From Zavarzinia sp. (lineage in GTDB: Bacteria > Pseudomonadota > Alphaproteobacteria > Zavarziniales > Zavarziniaceae), in assembly GCA_025869435.1 (NCBI GenBank), contig JAOZVS010000064.1:17779-81778 (forward strand): a DNA stretch of 64,000 nucleotides, given 5' to 3'. Under the pieces are notes generated by a model. That model saw nothing but the letters and a program-made list of their open reading frames with translations. It had not been told where the DNA came from and ran no database searches. Below, in pieces: positions 19,158 to 29,236 of the stretch. A program made the translations under genes and the position numbers. Each line of letters begins with the position of its first letter. The first letter of the stretch is position 1.

Positions 19158-19606
19158 GCGGTCTCGACACGCCCGACGGCTGGGCCCCCATCGTCACCCA
19201 CGACCCCTTCGAGAAGGACGTCTTCGGCGAGCGCGGTCCGGGGGCGGAGGGCGGCACCGTCACCTTCGCCTTCTACGACCGGATCGAGGACGGCAAGCGC
19301 ATCTTCGCCTTCCGACCGGAAGCCCGCCACGCCAATGGCCTTGGCATCGTTCACGGCGGCGCGATCATGACCTTCTTCGATGCATCGCTCGGCTCCGCCG
19401 CCTGGGACGCGGTCGACCGCAGCCCGGCGGTCACCCTCACCCTCACCTCCGAATTCCTCTCCCCCGCCCGGCCCGGCGATCTCCTGATCTGCCGGCCGAC
19501 GGTGACGCGGAAAGCCCGCTCCGTCCTCTTCGTCCGGGGCGAAATCATGATCGGTAATCGCCTGGTCGCGACCGCCAATTCGGTCTGGAAAGTGCTGGGC
19601 GCCTGA
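19154..19606 (+). CDS. PaaI-family (hotdog-fold) thioesterase, second copy
   Basis: GTG start overlapping previous stop; HANGLGIVHGGAIMTFFDASLG motif; both end in WKVLGA. Confidence 0.88.
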   Translation: MSGLDTPDGWAPIVTHDPFEKDVFGERGPGAEGGTVTFAFYDRIEDGKRIFAFRPEARHANGLGIVHGGAIMTFFDASLGSAAWDAVDRSPAVTLTLTSEFLSPARPGDLLICRPTVTRKARSVLFVRGEIMIGNRLVATANSVWKVLGA

Positions 19607-19616
19607 ATCGAACAGT

Positions 19617-19650
19617 CGTCACCCCGGCGAAGGCCGGGGACTTCGGACGA
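19617..19650. repeat. REP-like palindromic repeat (copy 1)
   Basis: CGTCACCCCGGCGAAGGCCGGGGACTTCGGACGA. Confidence 0.7.
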
Positions 19651-19666
19651 GAAGAGGCGTGCCGCC

Positions 19667-20965
19667 TCAGTGTTCCCTGAGCAGCCGGCGCTTCATCCGG
19701 CGCATCCCCATCCACACCGCGCCCAGCACCAGCGGCAGGGCGAAGGCGACCACTTGCGTGGCATGGGGCAGGCCGGGCACCACCTCCTCCACCCCCTTCA
19801 GGAAATAGCTGATCAGCCCGATGACGTAATAGCTGATCACGACGACGGACAGGCCCTCGACCGTTTCCTGCAGGCGCAGTTGCAGGCCGGCGCGCTTTTC
19901 CATCGAGCGCAGCAATTCCTGGTTCTGGGCCTGCAGCGCGATCTCGACCCGGGCGCGCAGGATCTGGCTCGAGCGGGCGACGCGCTGGGACAGGCTTTCC
20001 TGCCGCGCGGCGGCGGATTCGCAGGTGCGCATGGCCGGGGTCAGGCGCCGGTTCATGAAATAGCCGACGGTCTCGAAACCGCCGATCGCCGTCTCGCGGC
20101 TCTCGGCGATGCGGTCTTCGACCAGGGCGTAATAGGCCCTCGCCGCGCCGAAGCGCCAGGCGCTTTCCGCCACCAGATTCTCGACCTCGGCCGCGATCGA
20201 GCCGAGTTCGGTCAGGAGGCCAGCATCATCCGCCCGCTCGCCCTCGGATTTCGAGGGAATGAAGGCCCCGGTCAATTCCGCCAGCCGCCGGTCGAGGGCG
20301 GTGGTGCGCTGGTTTACCCGCTGCGCCAGCGGCAGCGCGAGCAGCGCCAGCATCCGGTAGGTCTCGATATCGAGAAAACGCTGCACGACATTGCCGATGG
20401 TGCGCGGCACCAGATCGTCCCGCACGCCGAGGATCAGCTTCACCTCCCCCTCGGCGCCCAGGCGGAAGTCGGACCAGATTTCCGCCCGGCCCTCGCCGAG
20501 GGTGCTGGCGACCAGGGTCGCCGGGTCGAAATGGGCCATGGCCGCCGCTTCCGCCGCCACCATGCCCTGATGCACCTCGAAATCGACGACGGCGATATTG
20601 GTGCCCGGCGCTCCGGCGATCAGGTCGCGGATGCGGGGATCGGCCGCGCTCATGCCGACGCCGGGCACGACCACGGTCCAGGCGCAGCATTCCGTATAGC
20701 GCTCCCACTTGATGGTGGCGCCTTCGATCGAGAAGCGGAATTGCCGTGCCCCGGCCTTCGGCGGCTGCAGGCCGAGGCTGTCGCACAGGCCGGCCAGATA
20801 GCCGAGGTCGGCGGCGGGATCGACGGCGCCATGGCGCGCGACATGGAGGATGCGCGAGGGCGCGGCCACGGCCATGGTCGGCCGCGCGTGCAACTCGTCC
20901 GCCAGGCGCTGCCGGGCGGGATGCATGACGCCGATACCGGCCGTGTCCTGCAATCCGTCGGGCAT
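19667..20965 (-). CDS. DUF3422 family protein
   Basis: 432 aa; HPARQRLADELHARP N-terminus, C-terminal TM segments (VVISYYVIGLISYFLKG). Confidence 0.92.
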   Translation of the reverse strand: MPDGLQDTAGIGVMHPARQRLADELHARPTMAVAAPSRILHVARHGAVDPAADLGYLAGLCDSLGLQPPKAGARQFRFSIEGATIKWERYTECCAWTVVVPGVGMSAADPRIRDLIAGAPGTNIAVVDFEVHQGMVAAEAAAMAHFDPATLVASTLGEGRAEIWSDFRLGAEGEVKLILGVRDDLVPRTIGNVVQRFLDIETYRMLALLALPLAQRVNQRTTALDRRLAELTGAFIPSKSEGERADDAGLLTELGSIAAEVENLVAESAWRFGAARAYYALVEDRIAESRETAIGGFETVGYFMNRRLTPAMRTCESAAARQESLSQRVARSSQILRARVEIALQAQNQELLRSMEKRAGLQLRLQETVEGLSVVVISYYVIGLISYFLKGVEEVVPGLPHATQVVAFALPLVLGAVWMGMRRMKRRLLREH

Positions 20966-21408
20966 CAGGCGGCCTCGGCGGCCCCGGTGGCTTCGGCCGC
21001 GGTCACGTCGGCGCCGGCCGACAGGGTCCGGCTGACCGGACAGCGGTCGGCGATCGAGATCAACTGGGCGCGCTGCGCTTCGTCCAGCGCGCCGGTCAAG
21101 GTGATGCGCCGCTCGAAGCGGTCGCGGGTGCCCTTGCCGTCGGCACCGGCGACGACGACATGGCGAATGACCACCGAGACATGCTCGAGGGGGAGTTTCT
21201 TGCGCCCGGCATACATGCGCAGGGTCATGCAGGTGCAGGCACCAAGGCCAGCCATCACCAACTCGAACGGATCCGGCCCTGTGTCCTTGCCGCCGAGGGC
21301 TTCCGGCTCGTCGGCGCCAAAGACATGATGGCCGATGGTGACCACCTGGCCATAAGGGCCATTGCCGCTTTCACTGACCGAAACATCATGGCGATGGGCT
21401 TCGCTCAT
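20965..21408 (-). CDS. OsmC family protein
   Basis: GGKDTGPDPFELVMAGLGACTCMTLRMYAGRKKLPLE; DRCPVSRTL motif. Confidence 0.92.
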   Translation of the reverse strand: MSEAHRHDVSVSESGNGPYGQVVTIGHHVFGADEPEALGGKDTGPDPFELVMAGLGACTCMTLRMYAGRKKLPLEHVSVVIRHVVVAGADGKGTRDRFERRITLTGALDEAQRAQLISIADRCPVSRTLSAGADVTAAEATGAAEAA

Positions 21409-21512
21409 TCTCGCTCCCCTTCCCTGTTTTGACCGGGCCAGAAACCATAATGAAGCGGTTTCCGCCATTGGCGAGAGGGATGAGATGCGACCGATGCGCC
21501 CAGCGGGTCCCG

Positions 21513-22466
21513 TCAGGGCCGCCCTTCCGCCAGAGCCTCGCGGAAGCGTTCGGCATCGGTTCGCGCCGGCAGTTCGCGGTTGACCAGCCACAGCCCGAGC
21601 CCCACCAGCACGCCGCCGAGCCCTTGCAGCCAGCCGATGCCGGTATCGAGAACGGCCCAGGAAATCACCGTGGCGAACAGTGGCGCGAGGAACAGATAAC
21701 CGCTCGACCGTGTCGCGCCGCCCTTCCGCAGGGCGATGAACCACAGGCCGAAGGACGCGGTGGAGCCCGGGATTGCCAGCCACAGGAACCACGCCCATTG
21801 CATCGGCGTTGTGCCCGCCGGCCATTCCTGGCCCCGGATCGCCGCGAAGAGAAGCAGCGCGACCGAACCCGAGAACATCTGCCAGAAGCTGAGGCTCCAG
21901 GCCGGCATGGGCAGGTTGCCGCGCTTGTTGACGATGGTCGATGTCGCCCAGGCCAGCGCCGAGCCAAGACCGATCAGCGCGCCGAGCAGGGCATTGTCGC
22001 CGCCGCCGACACCGCTCACCCCGATGGCCAGCGCCGCGCCGCACAGGCCCAGCACGAGGCCGGCCACGCGCACACCGTGCAGGGGCTCGCGCAGGAAGAT
22101 TCGGCCGAGCAAGGCGACCCAGACCGGATTGGTGAACAGCAGGATCGCCGCGGTCGAGGCGGAGACATGCTCCATCGCCATGAACAGCAGGCCCATGGTC
22201 AGCGCCGTCTGCAACACGCCGATGAGGACCACCAGCGCCCAGCGCGACGGGCCGAGGCCCCTCGGAAACAGGTTCTTCCACAAGCCCCCCTCGGAGAGGG
22301 CCAGCAGCGGCAGCGTCGCCAGCGCCGCCAGCAGGAAACGCCAGCCCACCAGCAGGATCGCCGGCACGCCATGGATCAGCAGGATCTTGCCGGCGACGAA
22401 ACTCGATCCCATCAGGAAGGTCGCCGCGACCAATATCGCGAGATAGGGAAGCCCGGTCCCCCGCAT
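21513..22466 (-). CDS. DMT family (EamA) transporter
   Basis: About 10 TM helices in two EamA repeats; in-frame upstream start at 22550 possible. Confidence 0.9.
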   Translation of the reverse strand: MRGTGLPYLAILVAATFLMGSSFVAGKILLIHGVPAILLVGWRFLLAALATLPLLALSEGGLWKNLFPRGLGPSRWALVVLIGVLQTALTMGLLFMAMEHVSASTAAILLFTNPVWVALLGRIFLREPLHGVRVAGLVLGLCGAALAIGVSGVGGGDNALLGALIGLGSALAWATSTIVNKRGNLPMPAWSLSFWQMFSGSVALLLFAAIRGQEWPAGTTPMQWAWFLWLAIPGSTASFGLWFIALRKGGATRSSGYLFLAPLFATVISWAVLDTGIGWLQGLGGVLVGLGLWLVNRELPARTDAERFREALAEGRP

Positions 22467-22653
22467 CACAGGGGCCGCCGCGCCGGGACGAATGCCTGCC
22501 TGCCCATCATGCCCCGTCCTCCCGATGTGTTCTTGGGTCAATGAACCCATCGGCGAGGCGGCGACACAACCGGTCCAAACGTCATGCCCGCATGTCGCGG
22601 GCGCAGGCGTCGATCCGTTATAGCGCCTGCACACGATCAATCCTCCCCCCTCG

Positions 22654-22733
22654 TCGTCCCGGCGCAGGCCGGGACCTTGTGACGAGAAGGCGCCCCAGCC
22701 GGCCAAAGATGCCGGCCTTCGCCGGCATGACGA
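22654..22733. repeat. REP-like palindromic repeat pair (copy 2)
   Basis: CGTCCCGGCGCAGGCCGGGACC and ATGCCGGCCTTCGCCGGCATGACGA. Confidence 0.7.
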
Positions 22734-22754
22734 GAGGGGAGAGAGCCCCTCGCC

Positions 22755-24854
22755 CTAGGACCGAAGGCCCGCGAGGGCGGAGCGCAGCATGGCCCCCGCG
22801 AGGCGCAGGCCCCGCAACCCGCGCTGGCGCAGGCCCCTGGCCGGCTGCGGCGCCCTGGCCGACAGAAGCTCGACGACATGCCAGACATCGCAGGGCAGGC
22901 CCGTCTCGGGATCGCAATAACGGGGATAGAGCAGCAGGGCACCCGCCACCAATTGGTCCAGCGTCAGCCGCCGTGTCCGGCGCGGCGTCTCGTGTCGGTC
23001 GTCGGTCAGGCCCCAGCCGGCATAAAAGGGCGAGCCGTAGGTGGTGACGGCAAGGCCGCGCGCCAGCGCCTCGAAACCGACGAGGGAGGTCATGGTATGG
23101 ACCTCGTCGACCAGATCAAACAGACGCACCACGGATGTATCGACCACCACCTGATCGGCGAGGCCAAGGGCGACATCCCGGGGGATCGCCCCTTCCCGAT
23201 TGCCGGCTTCGACATCGGGATGCGGCTTGTAGACGATGAAGGCCTCGGGCGCCGCCGCCCGCACGGCCTCGAGGAGGCCGAGGTTGCCGCCCACCCAGGG
23301 CGCGCCCAGGCGGACCGAGGCGTCGTCCTCCACCTGGCCGGGGACGAGGATGCGGCGCTGGCCGGGCTGCGCGCCGATGACGACATCCTGCGCCCGCCCG
23401 ACGTTATATTTGGTCAGGCCCCGATCGACGATGGCCCGGCGCAGGCGCGCGGCGTCCGCCAGCACGCCCTCGTCGAAATTCGCGGTTTCCAGCAGGGTTT
23501 CGAGATCGCTCGGCCCGGTCGGGTCGAAATAGATGCCCTGGCGATCGACGACGAGGGAAGCCGCCGCGACATGGTCGGAGCCGAGCCCGACCGAGCGCAG
23601 GAAGCCATCCTCGATCCGCCACAGCGGGACGCCCGCATGGCGGCAGGCCTCGACCAGCCCCTCCGGCGCCCGCGCCGCCCAGACCGCGAGCCGGCCGCCG
23701 TCGCGTTTCGCCGTCTCGATCGCGCGGCCGACATCGGTCGCGAAACTGACCCGGCCCCAGCGGCTGGCGAGAAAGCGCCGCATCCTGGCGTGTTTCCAGG
23801 GGCGAAGGCCCATGACCACCGTATGTCCGGAGAATTCCGCGTCATTGCGCTTGATCCGCGCGATATGCCGGGCAACGCCGAGGGCCGTGCCGACCGGCCC
23901 GCCCAGTGGATCGAGATAGCGGCAGGCCCGGATATAGGCGGCGGCGACCACGGCGTCGAGATCAGGCCGCGCCACCCGCCAGGGGGCCGGCTGGCGGTCG
24001 TCGGTCAGGCCCCAGCCGGCATAGAACGGCAGGCCGAAGCAGGTGACCGGCACGCCCTGGATCAGCGCCTCCAGCCCGGCGAGGCTGGTCGCGACATAGA
24101 CCCGCGCCGCCCGCGCCGCCAGCGACGGCCAGGATACCGCCCTTGATTCGAGCGGGATCCCCCGCGCCTTGGCTGCGTCGAGCAGGAAGCCCTCGCGCTT
24201 GCCGGCCAGGACATCGGGGTGAATCTTCACCCGCAGGTCCGCCCCCGGATTCTCGGCGATGGCGGCATCGAGCATGGCGAGAAAACGCGCGGCATCGACC
24301 CGCCCGCCGGCGATCGAGGCATCGCCCCGCGTCTGGTCGACGACAAGGACGAGCGGCCGGCCGCGGCCGGTGTCGTCGGCGGGGTCGAGATCGGGCGCGT
24401 CATTGTATTTGCCGATGAAATGCCGGCGCATCAGGGCCATCAGCTCGGCCGCGGCCTGGCGGTCGCCTTCGGGAATCGCCTGCCAGGCCTGCAGGTCCGC
24501 CTCGATCGCCGAGGCGGGTTCGGCCTCGTAATGGACACCCCGGTCGTCGAGCACGACGGAAAGCGGCGGCGTCCCCTCGACCCCGAGGCCGGCGGAGCGC
24601 AGGAAGCCATCCTCGACCGTGACGAACGGCAGGCCCCAGCGCGCGGCGGCCCGTATCGCCCGCCGCGCCGGCTTCTTGCGGCCCCAGCCGGCGACCGCCA
24701 CGACCTCGGGCCCCGGGCGCTTCAACCCGCTCAACCAGACCGGACGGCCGACGGCCACGAGGAATCGGGCAAGGCCCCGCACCCGCCAGAACATGCCGAT
24801 CGAGAGCACGCCGACGTGCCGACACGTCGCGGCGCTTTCTCCTGCTTCAGGCAT
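22755..24854 (-). CDS. kpsC: KpsC-like capsule polysaccharide (beta-Kdo) glycosyltransferase, two repeated domains
   Basis: 699 aa with two internal repeats: VEDGFLRSAGLGVEG.../IEDGFLRSVGLGSDH..., PVTCFGLPFYAGWGLTDDRQ/AVTTYGSPFYAGWGLTDDRH, RACRYLDPLGG/LLYPRYCDPETG. Confidence 0.94.
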   Translation of the reverse strand: MPEAGESAATCRHVGVLSIGMFWRVRGLARFLVAVGRPVWLSGLKRPGPEVVAVAGWGRKKPARRAIRAAARWGLPFVTVEDGFLRSAGLGVEGTPPLSVVLDDRGVHYEAEPASAIEADLQAWQAIPEGDRQAAAELMALMRRHFIGKYNDAPDLDPADDTGRGRPLVLVVDQTRGDASIAGGRVDAARFLAMLDAAIAENPGADLRVKIHPDVLAGKREGFLLDAAKARGIPLESRAVSWPSLAARAARVYVATSLAGLEALIQGVPVTCFGLPFYAGWGLTDDRQPAPWRVARPDLDAVVAAAYIRACRYLDPLGGPVGTALGVARHIARIKRNDAEFSGHTVVMGLRPWKHARMRRFLASRWGRVSFATDVGRAIETAKRDGGRLAVWAARAPEGLVEACRHAGVPLWRIEDGFLRSVGLGSDHVAAASLVVDRQGIYFDPTGPSDLETLLETANFDEGVLADAARLRRAIVDRGLTKYNVGRAQDVVIGAQPGQRRILVPGQVEDDASVRLGAPWVGGNLGLLEAVRAAAPEAFIVYKPHPDVEAGNREGAIPRDVALGLADQVVVDTSVVRLFDLVDEVHTMTSLVGFEALARGLAVTTYGSPFYAGWGLTDDRHETPRRTRRLTLDQLVAGALLLYPRYCDPETGLPCDVWHVVELLSARAPQPARGLRQRGLRGLRLAGAMLRSALAGLRS

Positions 24855-24971
24855 GATCCCGTTTCCTCGTTACCCACACGCGCGAAAATAACCCACCCGG
24901 CCGGAACCAGGGGCGCTCAACTGTGTTCTGTGTAAGCCCCGTCACATCATCGTCAGTCAAATCATAGTAAA

Positions 24972-24988
24972 CATGACGATGCGTCATG
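24972..24988. promoter_or_regulatory. Inverted repeat between divergent kpsC and kpsS
   Basis: CATGACG-ATG-CGTCATG in the 24855-25076 divergent intergenic region. Confidence 0.45.
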
Positions 24989-25076
24989 AGCGGCTTTGCA
25001 ACAAATCGCCACGGCAACACTATTTTCGTGGCTTCATCGCCAGGCATCTTCGTAGACTGCATGTCCCAGCCGCACC

Positions 25077-26501
25077 ATGGTAATGTCTGGCCCGATAATG
25101 GATCAAGCCCCGCGCAGCACCGACGCCCGTCCGGAAGGCGCTGACGCCGGACCGTCACCCGTGCCGCCGCGCAGCTATCTTTTCCTTCAGGGGCCGATCG
25201 GGCCGTTCTTCCTCAAGCTCGGCCTTGCCCTCAGGCGCCGTGGCCACAAGGTGGTGCGGGTCAATTTCAATGGCGGAGATCTTTACGACTGGCCCTGGCC
25301 CTGCGCCCGACTCTATCGCGGCGACGCCGCCGGATTTCCGGCCTGGGTCGGCGCGCTGGCCCGCCAGCACGAGATCACCGATATCGTCCTGATCGGCGAC
25401 TGCCGGCCGCTTCATGCGGCGGCCTGCGAAACCCTGCGCGCCTGGCGCCCGGGCATCCGCGTCCATGTCTTCGAGGAAGGCTATCTGCGGCCCGACAACA
25501 TCACCCTCGAACTCGACGGGGTGAATGCCAGTTCGTCGCTGCCGACCGATCCCGAGGAAATCCTGCGGTCGCCCGAGGCAATGATGCCGGTCATCGCGTC
25601 CGAACCCGTCGGGCCGCAAACCGCGATCATGGGCTGGCGCGCCACCATCGCCTATTTCTGTCTGTTCATGACGGGATGGCTGTTCCGCAAGTATCGCCAC
25701 CATCGCGAGGCCGGCCCGCTGGCCGAATGGTGGTTCTGGGTCACGCGGCTGCTTGGCCGTCGCCGTCGCCTGGCGCGGGTCGCCCGCGAGGAGAAGGCGC
25801 TGCTGGCCTCGGGACAGGCTTTCTACCTCGCGCTGATGCAGTTGAACGCCGACAAGCAGATCGTCTTCCATTCGTCCTTTGGCTCCATGCGGGACTTCAT
25901 GGCGGCGACCATCCGGTCTTTCGCCGACCATGCCCCGGCCGGCACCCTGCTGATCTTCAAGGGCCACCCGCTGGACAATGGACAGACACCCCATGCCCGC
26001 CATGCGCGGGATCTGGCCCGCGCGGCGGGTGTCGCCGACCGGGTACACTTCCTTGACGGCGGCAATCTGACCGATCTGATCGGCGCCAGCCACGGCGTGA
26101 TCACCATCAATTCCACCGCCGGCATCTCGGCCCTGCATCGCCGCGTGCCGCTCGTGGTGCTGGGTCGGGCGATCTACGACATGCCGGGCCTGACCCACCA
26201 GACCGGCCTCGACCGTTTCTGGACCGCGCCCGAACGGCCCGAGCGCGCCCTTTACATGGCCTGGCGCCAGGTTGTCGCCCTGCGCAGCCAGATCAATGGC
26301 GGCTTCTACAATGCGAGAGGCATGGCCCTGGCGCTGCCCGGCGCGCTGGAGCGACTGACGCGCGCGGCCCGGCCAAGGGCGGTACGGGCCAGCACGACCG
26401 ACGCGCCGGCCCTGGCCCCGCAACCCGGCTCGCCGATCCAGGGCGGCAGTCCCGCCCCGTGCCCCGCCGACAGGCCGATCAGCGCTTCAGGAGGGACTTG
26501 A
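25077..26501 (+). CDS. kpsS: KpsS-like capsule polysaccharide biosynthesis protein
   Basis: FLQGPIGPFFLKLGLALRRRGHKVVRVNFNGGD...HVFEEGYLRPDNITLE...FKGHPLDNG...ITINSTAGISALH. Confidence 0.92.
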   Translation: MVMSGPIMDQAPRSTDARPEGADAGPSPVPPRSYLFLQGPIGPFFLKLGLALRRRGHKVVRVNFNGGDLYDWPWPCARLYRGDAAGFPAWVGALARQHEITDIVLIGDCRPLHAAACETLRAWRPGIRVHVFEEGYLRPDNITLELDGVNASSSLPTDPEEILRSPEAMMPVIASEPVGPQTAIMGWRATIAYFCLFMTGWLFRKYRHHREAGPLAEWWFWVTRLLGRRRRLARVAREEKALLASGQAFYLALMQLNADKQIVFHSSFGSMRDFMAATIRSFADHAPAGTLLIFKGHPLDNGQTPHARHARDLARAAGVADRVHFLDGGNLTDLIGASHGVITINSTAGISALHRRVPLVVLGRAIYDMPGLTHQTGLDRFWTAPERPERALYMAWRQVVALRSQINGGFYNARGMALALPGALERLTRAARPRAVRASTTDAPALAPQPGSPIQGGSPAPCPADRPISASGGT

Positions 26502-27516
26502 GCAGGGCCAGACCGCGCTTGCGGGGCTTGGTGTGATACATCGGCAGGGAAGCGATCAGCGGATGGCTGAACAGCCCGTCATTCCCGATGATGGCCAGGT
26601 CCAGCGGATCGACCGGCCCCGGAAAGACCTCGATCAGCCGGTCGCCATCGAAAGCCCTGGGCTCCCACGCCCGGTCGACGGCGGCGATGACATCCTCCCA
26701 GTCGGTCGGCTTGAGGCGGTGCTGGCGATAGGCCGGGATCCGCTCCACCCCGATACCGGAATAGAGATCGGCGATCCGCAGATCGACCTCCGCCTCGTCC
26801 ACGGTCGGCAGGGTCAGCAGTCCGCTCGTGCCATTCCGTGGCGAGAAATAGAGGCAGGGAATGCCATAGCTCTCGGCGAAGACCATGCCGTGGAGGCTGG
26901 TCGAAATGATTCGCCGGCACGACAGGATTTCGTCCAGCTTGTCCTTCAAACCCGCCACCGAAACCGGCGTGACCGTATTGATCAGCCGCACCGATGAACC
27001 CAGCGAGGGCGGCACTTCATAGCGGCGATGGCGAGGGTTGGGATGCGCCTCGACCTCGCGATCCGCGAGATCGGACAGATGGATGATGACGCCCAGATCG
27101 TATTTCTTCTCGATCACGGGGCGGTAGAATCGCGGCAGCAACCAGACCGGATCGCCATGGACGCCCCGATGCCGGAACTCCGCCTTGTCGAGAATCTGGG
27201 CGGTGATCGGCCCCCTGGTCGCCGTGACACGATATTTCGTGCCGGGCGGGATCTCGAACAGCACGCGGTCCTTACCCGCGCTGGGGTTCCGATAGCGCGA
27301 AGCCCCGGAGCCCCAGACCGTCACCTCGCCATTGGTGAACAGATTGGCGATCGTGCCGACAGCGCAGATCCTCGGCTGCGGCGAATCGAAGAAGCAATGT
27401 TCGATCGGGCGGCCCGACACGCAAGCCACCATGACCGGGCTCAGGGCATCGCCGAGATTGAGATGATCGGCGGCGGTGGGCGCGGCAACCCAGCTGACTT
27501 TCAATGTTTCGGTCAT
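26479..27516 (-). CDS. Polysaccharide pyruvyl transferase family protein (type A)
   Basis: LNLGDALSPVMVACVSGRPIEH...GDPVWLLPRFY...ISTSLHGMVFAESYGIPCLYFS; overlaps kpsS 3' end. Confidence 0.85.
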   Translation of the reverse strand: MTETLKVSWVAAPTAADHLNLGDALSPVMVACVSGRPIEHCFFDSPQPRICAVGTIANLFTNGEVTVWGSGASRYRNPSAGKDRVLFEIPPGTKYRVTATRGPITAQILDKAEFRHRGVHGDPVWLLPRFYRPVIEKKYDLGVIIHLSDLADREVEAHPNPRHRRYEVPPSLGSSVRLINTVTPVSVAGLKDKLDEILSCRRIISTSLHGMVFAESYGIPCLYFSPRNGTSGLLTLPTVDEAEVDLRIADLYSGIGVERIPAYRQHRLKPTDWEDVIAAVDRAWEPRAFDGDRLIEVFPGPVDPLDLAIIGNDGLFSHPLIASLPMYHTKPRKRGLALLKSLLKR

Positions 27517-27805
27517 CGTCCTTCGGGGCATGTGGCGAGATCCATTGGTAGAGCATGGCCCCCGCCCCTGTCCGCAAAAAAGAGTTGGGCCATATTCGAC
27601 ATTTTCGCGAACTCCATGCAAAAAAACATGAATTCGGCATCACCCCGGTATATGCCGATGCAAATCCCGCGGCCAATTTCCTTGCCCCCTATCGCCAAGC
27701 GAGGCGATGATCGGCTTGTGGGACGATTGCCGGGGGGCGGGCGCGGCCCGTTGAATCGATCAGCCGGGCATCCGCTGCGGGATGCCAGGCGACAGGGGAA
27801 CAGAC

Positions 27806-29218
27806 GTGACTTCACCTTCCACGCCGTCGTCGGCGCCCGCCATGCCGGTGAGCGGCACGATGGTCGCAGGACACGGCGGTGCACCGGGGACAATTCCGGG
27901 GCCCCTGTCCGGCATCCGAATCGGTGTCGACGGCTATAATCTGGCCCTCGCTCGCGGCACCGGCATCGCGACCTATGCCCGAGGCCTGACCCATTGCCTG
28001 CGCGACATGGGCTGCAAGGTCGATATTCTCTTCGGTCGCCGGGTCCAGCTGTCGCCCGAGCCCATTCTGCGCGAAATCGCCTTCATCGATCCCGATGGCG
28101 TGAAGCCCCGCCATCCGAAGCGCCAGCGCTTCGTCCAGGCCCTGACCTCGCCTTTCGGCTGCACGGCATCGATCATCGAAGTGCAGGGCCGCGTGATGGC
28201 GCGCGAGGTCGCGGCCAGCCTGCCGCATTTCGACCGGATCGCGGCGGTGCCCGATCTCGTCCACCGGGCCATGCGCCATTTCAATCGCTGGGGCCGTTTC
28301 CTGCGGGTGCGGATGGAAAACCCGCCCGCGATCATGCATTGGACCTATCCCCTGCCGATCCGCCTCGAAGGGGCGAGGAACATCTACACGCTGCACGATC
28401 TGGTGCCGCTGAAGCTGCCGTACCTGACGCTGGACGACAAAAAATACTACCACGCGCTGATCAGCCGATGCGTCGACAGCGCCAGCCACATCTGCACCGT
28501 CTCGACACGCTCCCGGGACGATATCCAGGAGATGTTCGGCGTTCCCGACGAGCGGATATCGGTCACCTACCAGTCGGTGGTCCTGCCCGAAATCAGCATC
28601 GGCCAGGACCCGGCCCAATCCCATCGCCTCGTCGCGGACGTCTACGGTTTTCCCTGGCAGGGCTATTTCCTGTTCTTCGGCGCGATCGAGCCCAAGAAAA
28701 ACCTGCGCCGCCTGATCGAGGCGACGCTGAAGGCCTGCCCATCGCGCCCGCTCGTCATCGTCGGCGATGCGGCCTGGAAGGCCCTGGACGAGAGCAATTT
28801 CCTCGCCGACTACGAACGGGAAATCGCGCTGACCGGCGCGCCGCGCCGCCTGCTCAAATTCAGCTATGTGCCGATGGAGCATCTGGTCGCCCTGGTGCGC
28901 GGTGCCCGGGCGGTGCTGTTCCCCTCGCTTTACGAAGGTTTCGGCCTGCCCATCATCGAGGCGATGGCGATGGGGACGCCCGTCCTGACCTCGACCGAGG
29001 GCTCCATGCCGGAAATCGCCGGCGATGCCGCTCTGCTGGTCGATCCCTATGATATCGAAGCGATGGCGCGGGCCATCGCCGCGCTCGACACGGATGATTC
29101 CCTGACCGCCGCCCTCGCGGCGCGCGGACCGGAACAGGCCAGGCGTTTCGGCGTTCAACCTTATATTGAACGGTTGGAACTCATGTATTCGAAGGTCCTG
29201 GGCCAATTGCCCGGCTGA
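27806..29218 (+). CDS. Glycosyltransferase family 4 protein
   Basis: GTG start with AGGGGAA upstream (ORF opens at 27782); RIGVDGYNLALARGTGIATYARGL; LFFGAIEPKKNLRRLIEA; FPSLYEGFGLPIIEAMAMGTPVLTS. Confidence 0.9.
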   Translation: MTSPSTPSSAPAMPVSGTMVAGHGGAPGTIPGPLSGIRIGVDGYNLALARGTGIATYARGLTHCLRDMGCKVDILFGRRVQLSPEPILREIAFIDPDGVKPRHPKRQRFVQALTSPFGCTASIIEVQGRVMAREVAASLPHFDRIAAVPDLVHRAMRHFNRWGRFLRVRMENPPAIMHWTYPLPIRLEGARNIYTLHDLVPLKLPYLTLDDKKYYHALISRCVDSASHICTVSTRSRDDIQEMFGVPDERISVTYQSVVLPEISIGQDPAQSHRLVADVYGFPWQGYFLFFGAIEPKKNLRRLIEATLKACPSRPLVIVGDAAWKALDESNFLADYEREIALTGAPRRLLKFSYVPMEHLVALVRGARAVLFPSLYEGFGLPIIEAMAMGTPVLTSTEGSMPEIAGDAALLVDPYDIEAMARAIAALDTDDSLTAALAARGPEQARRFGVQPYIERLELMYSKVLGQLPG

Positions 29219-29236
29219 ATGTGGTAGATCGGTTTC

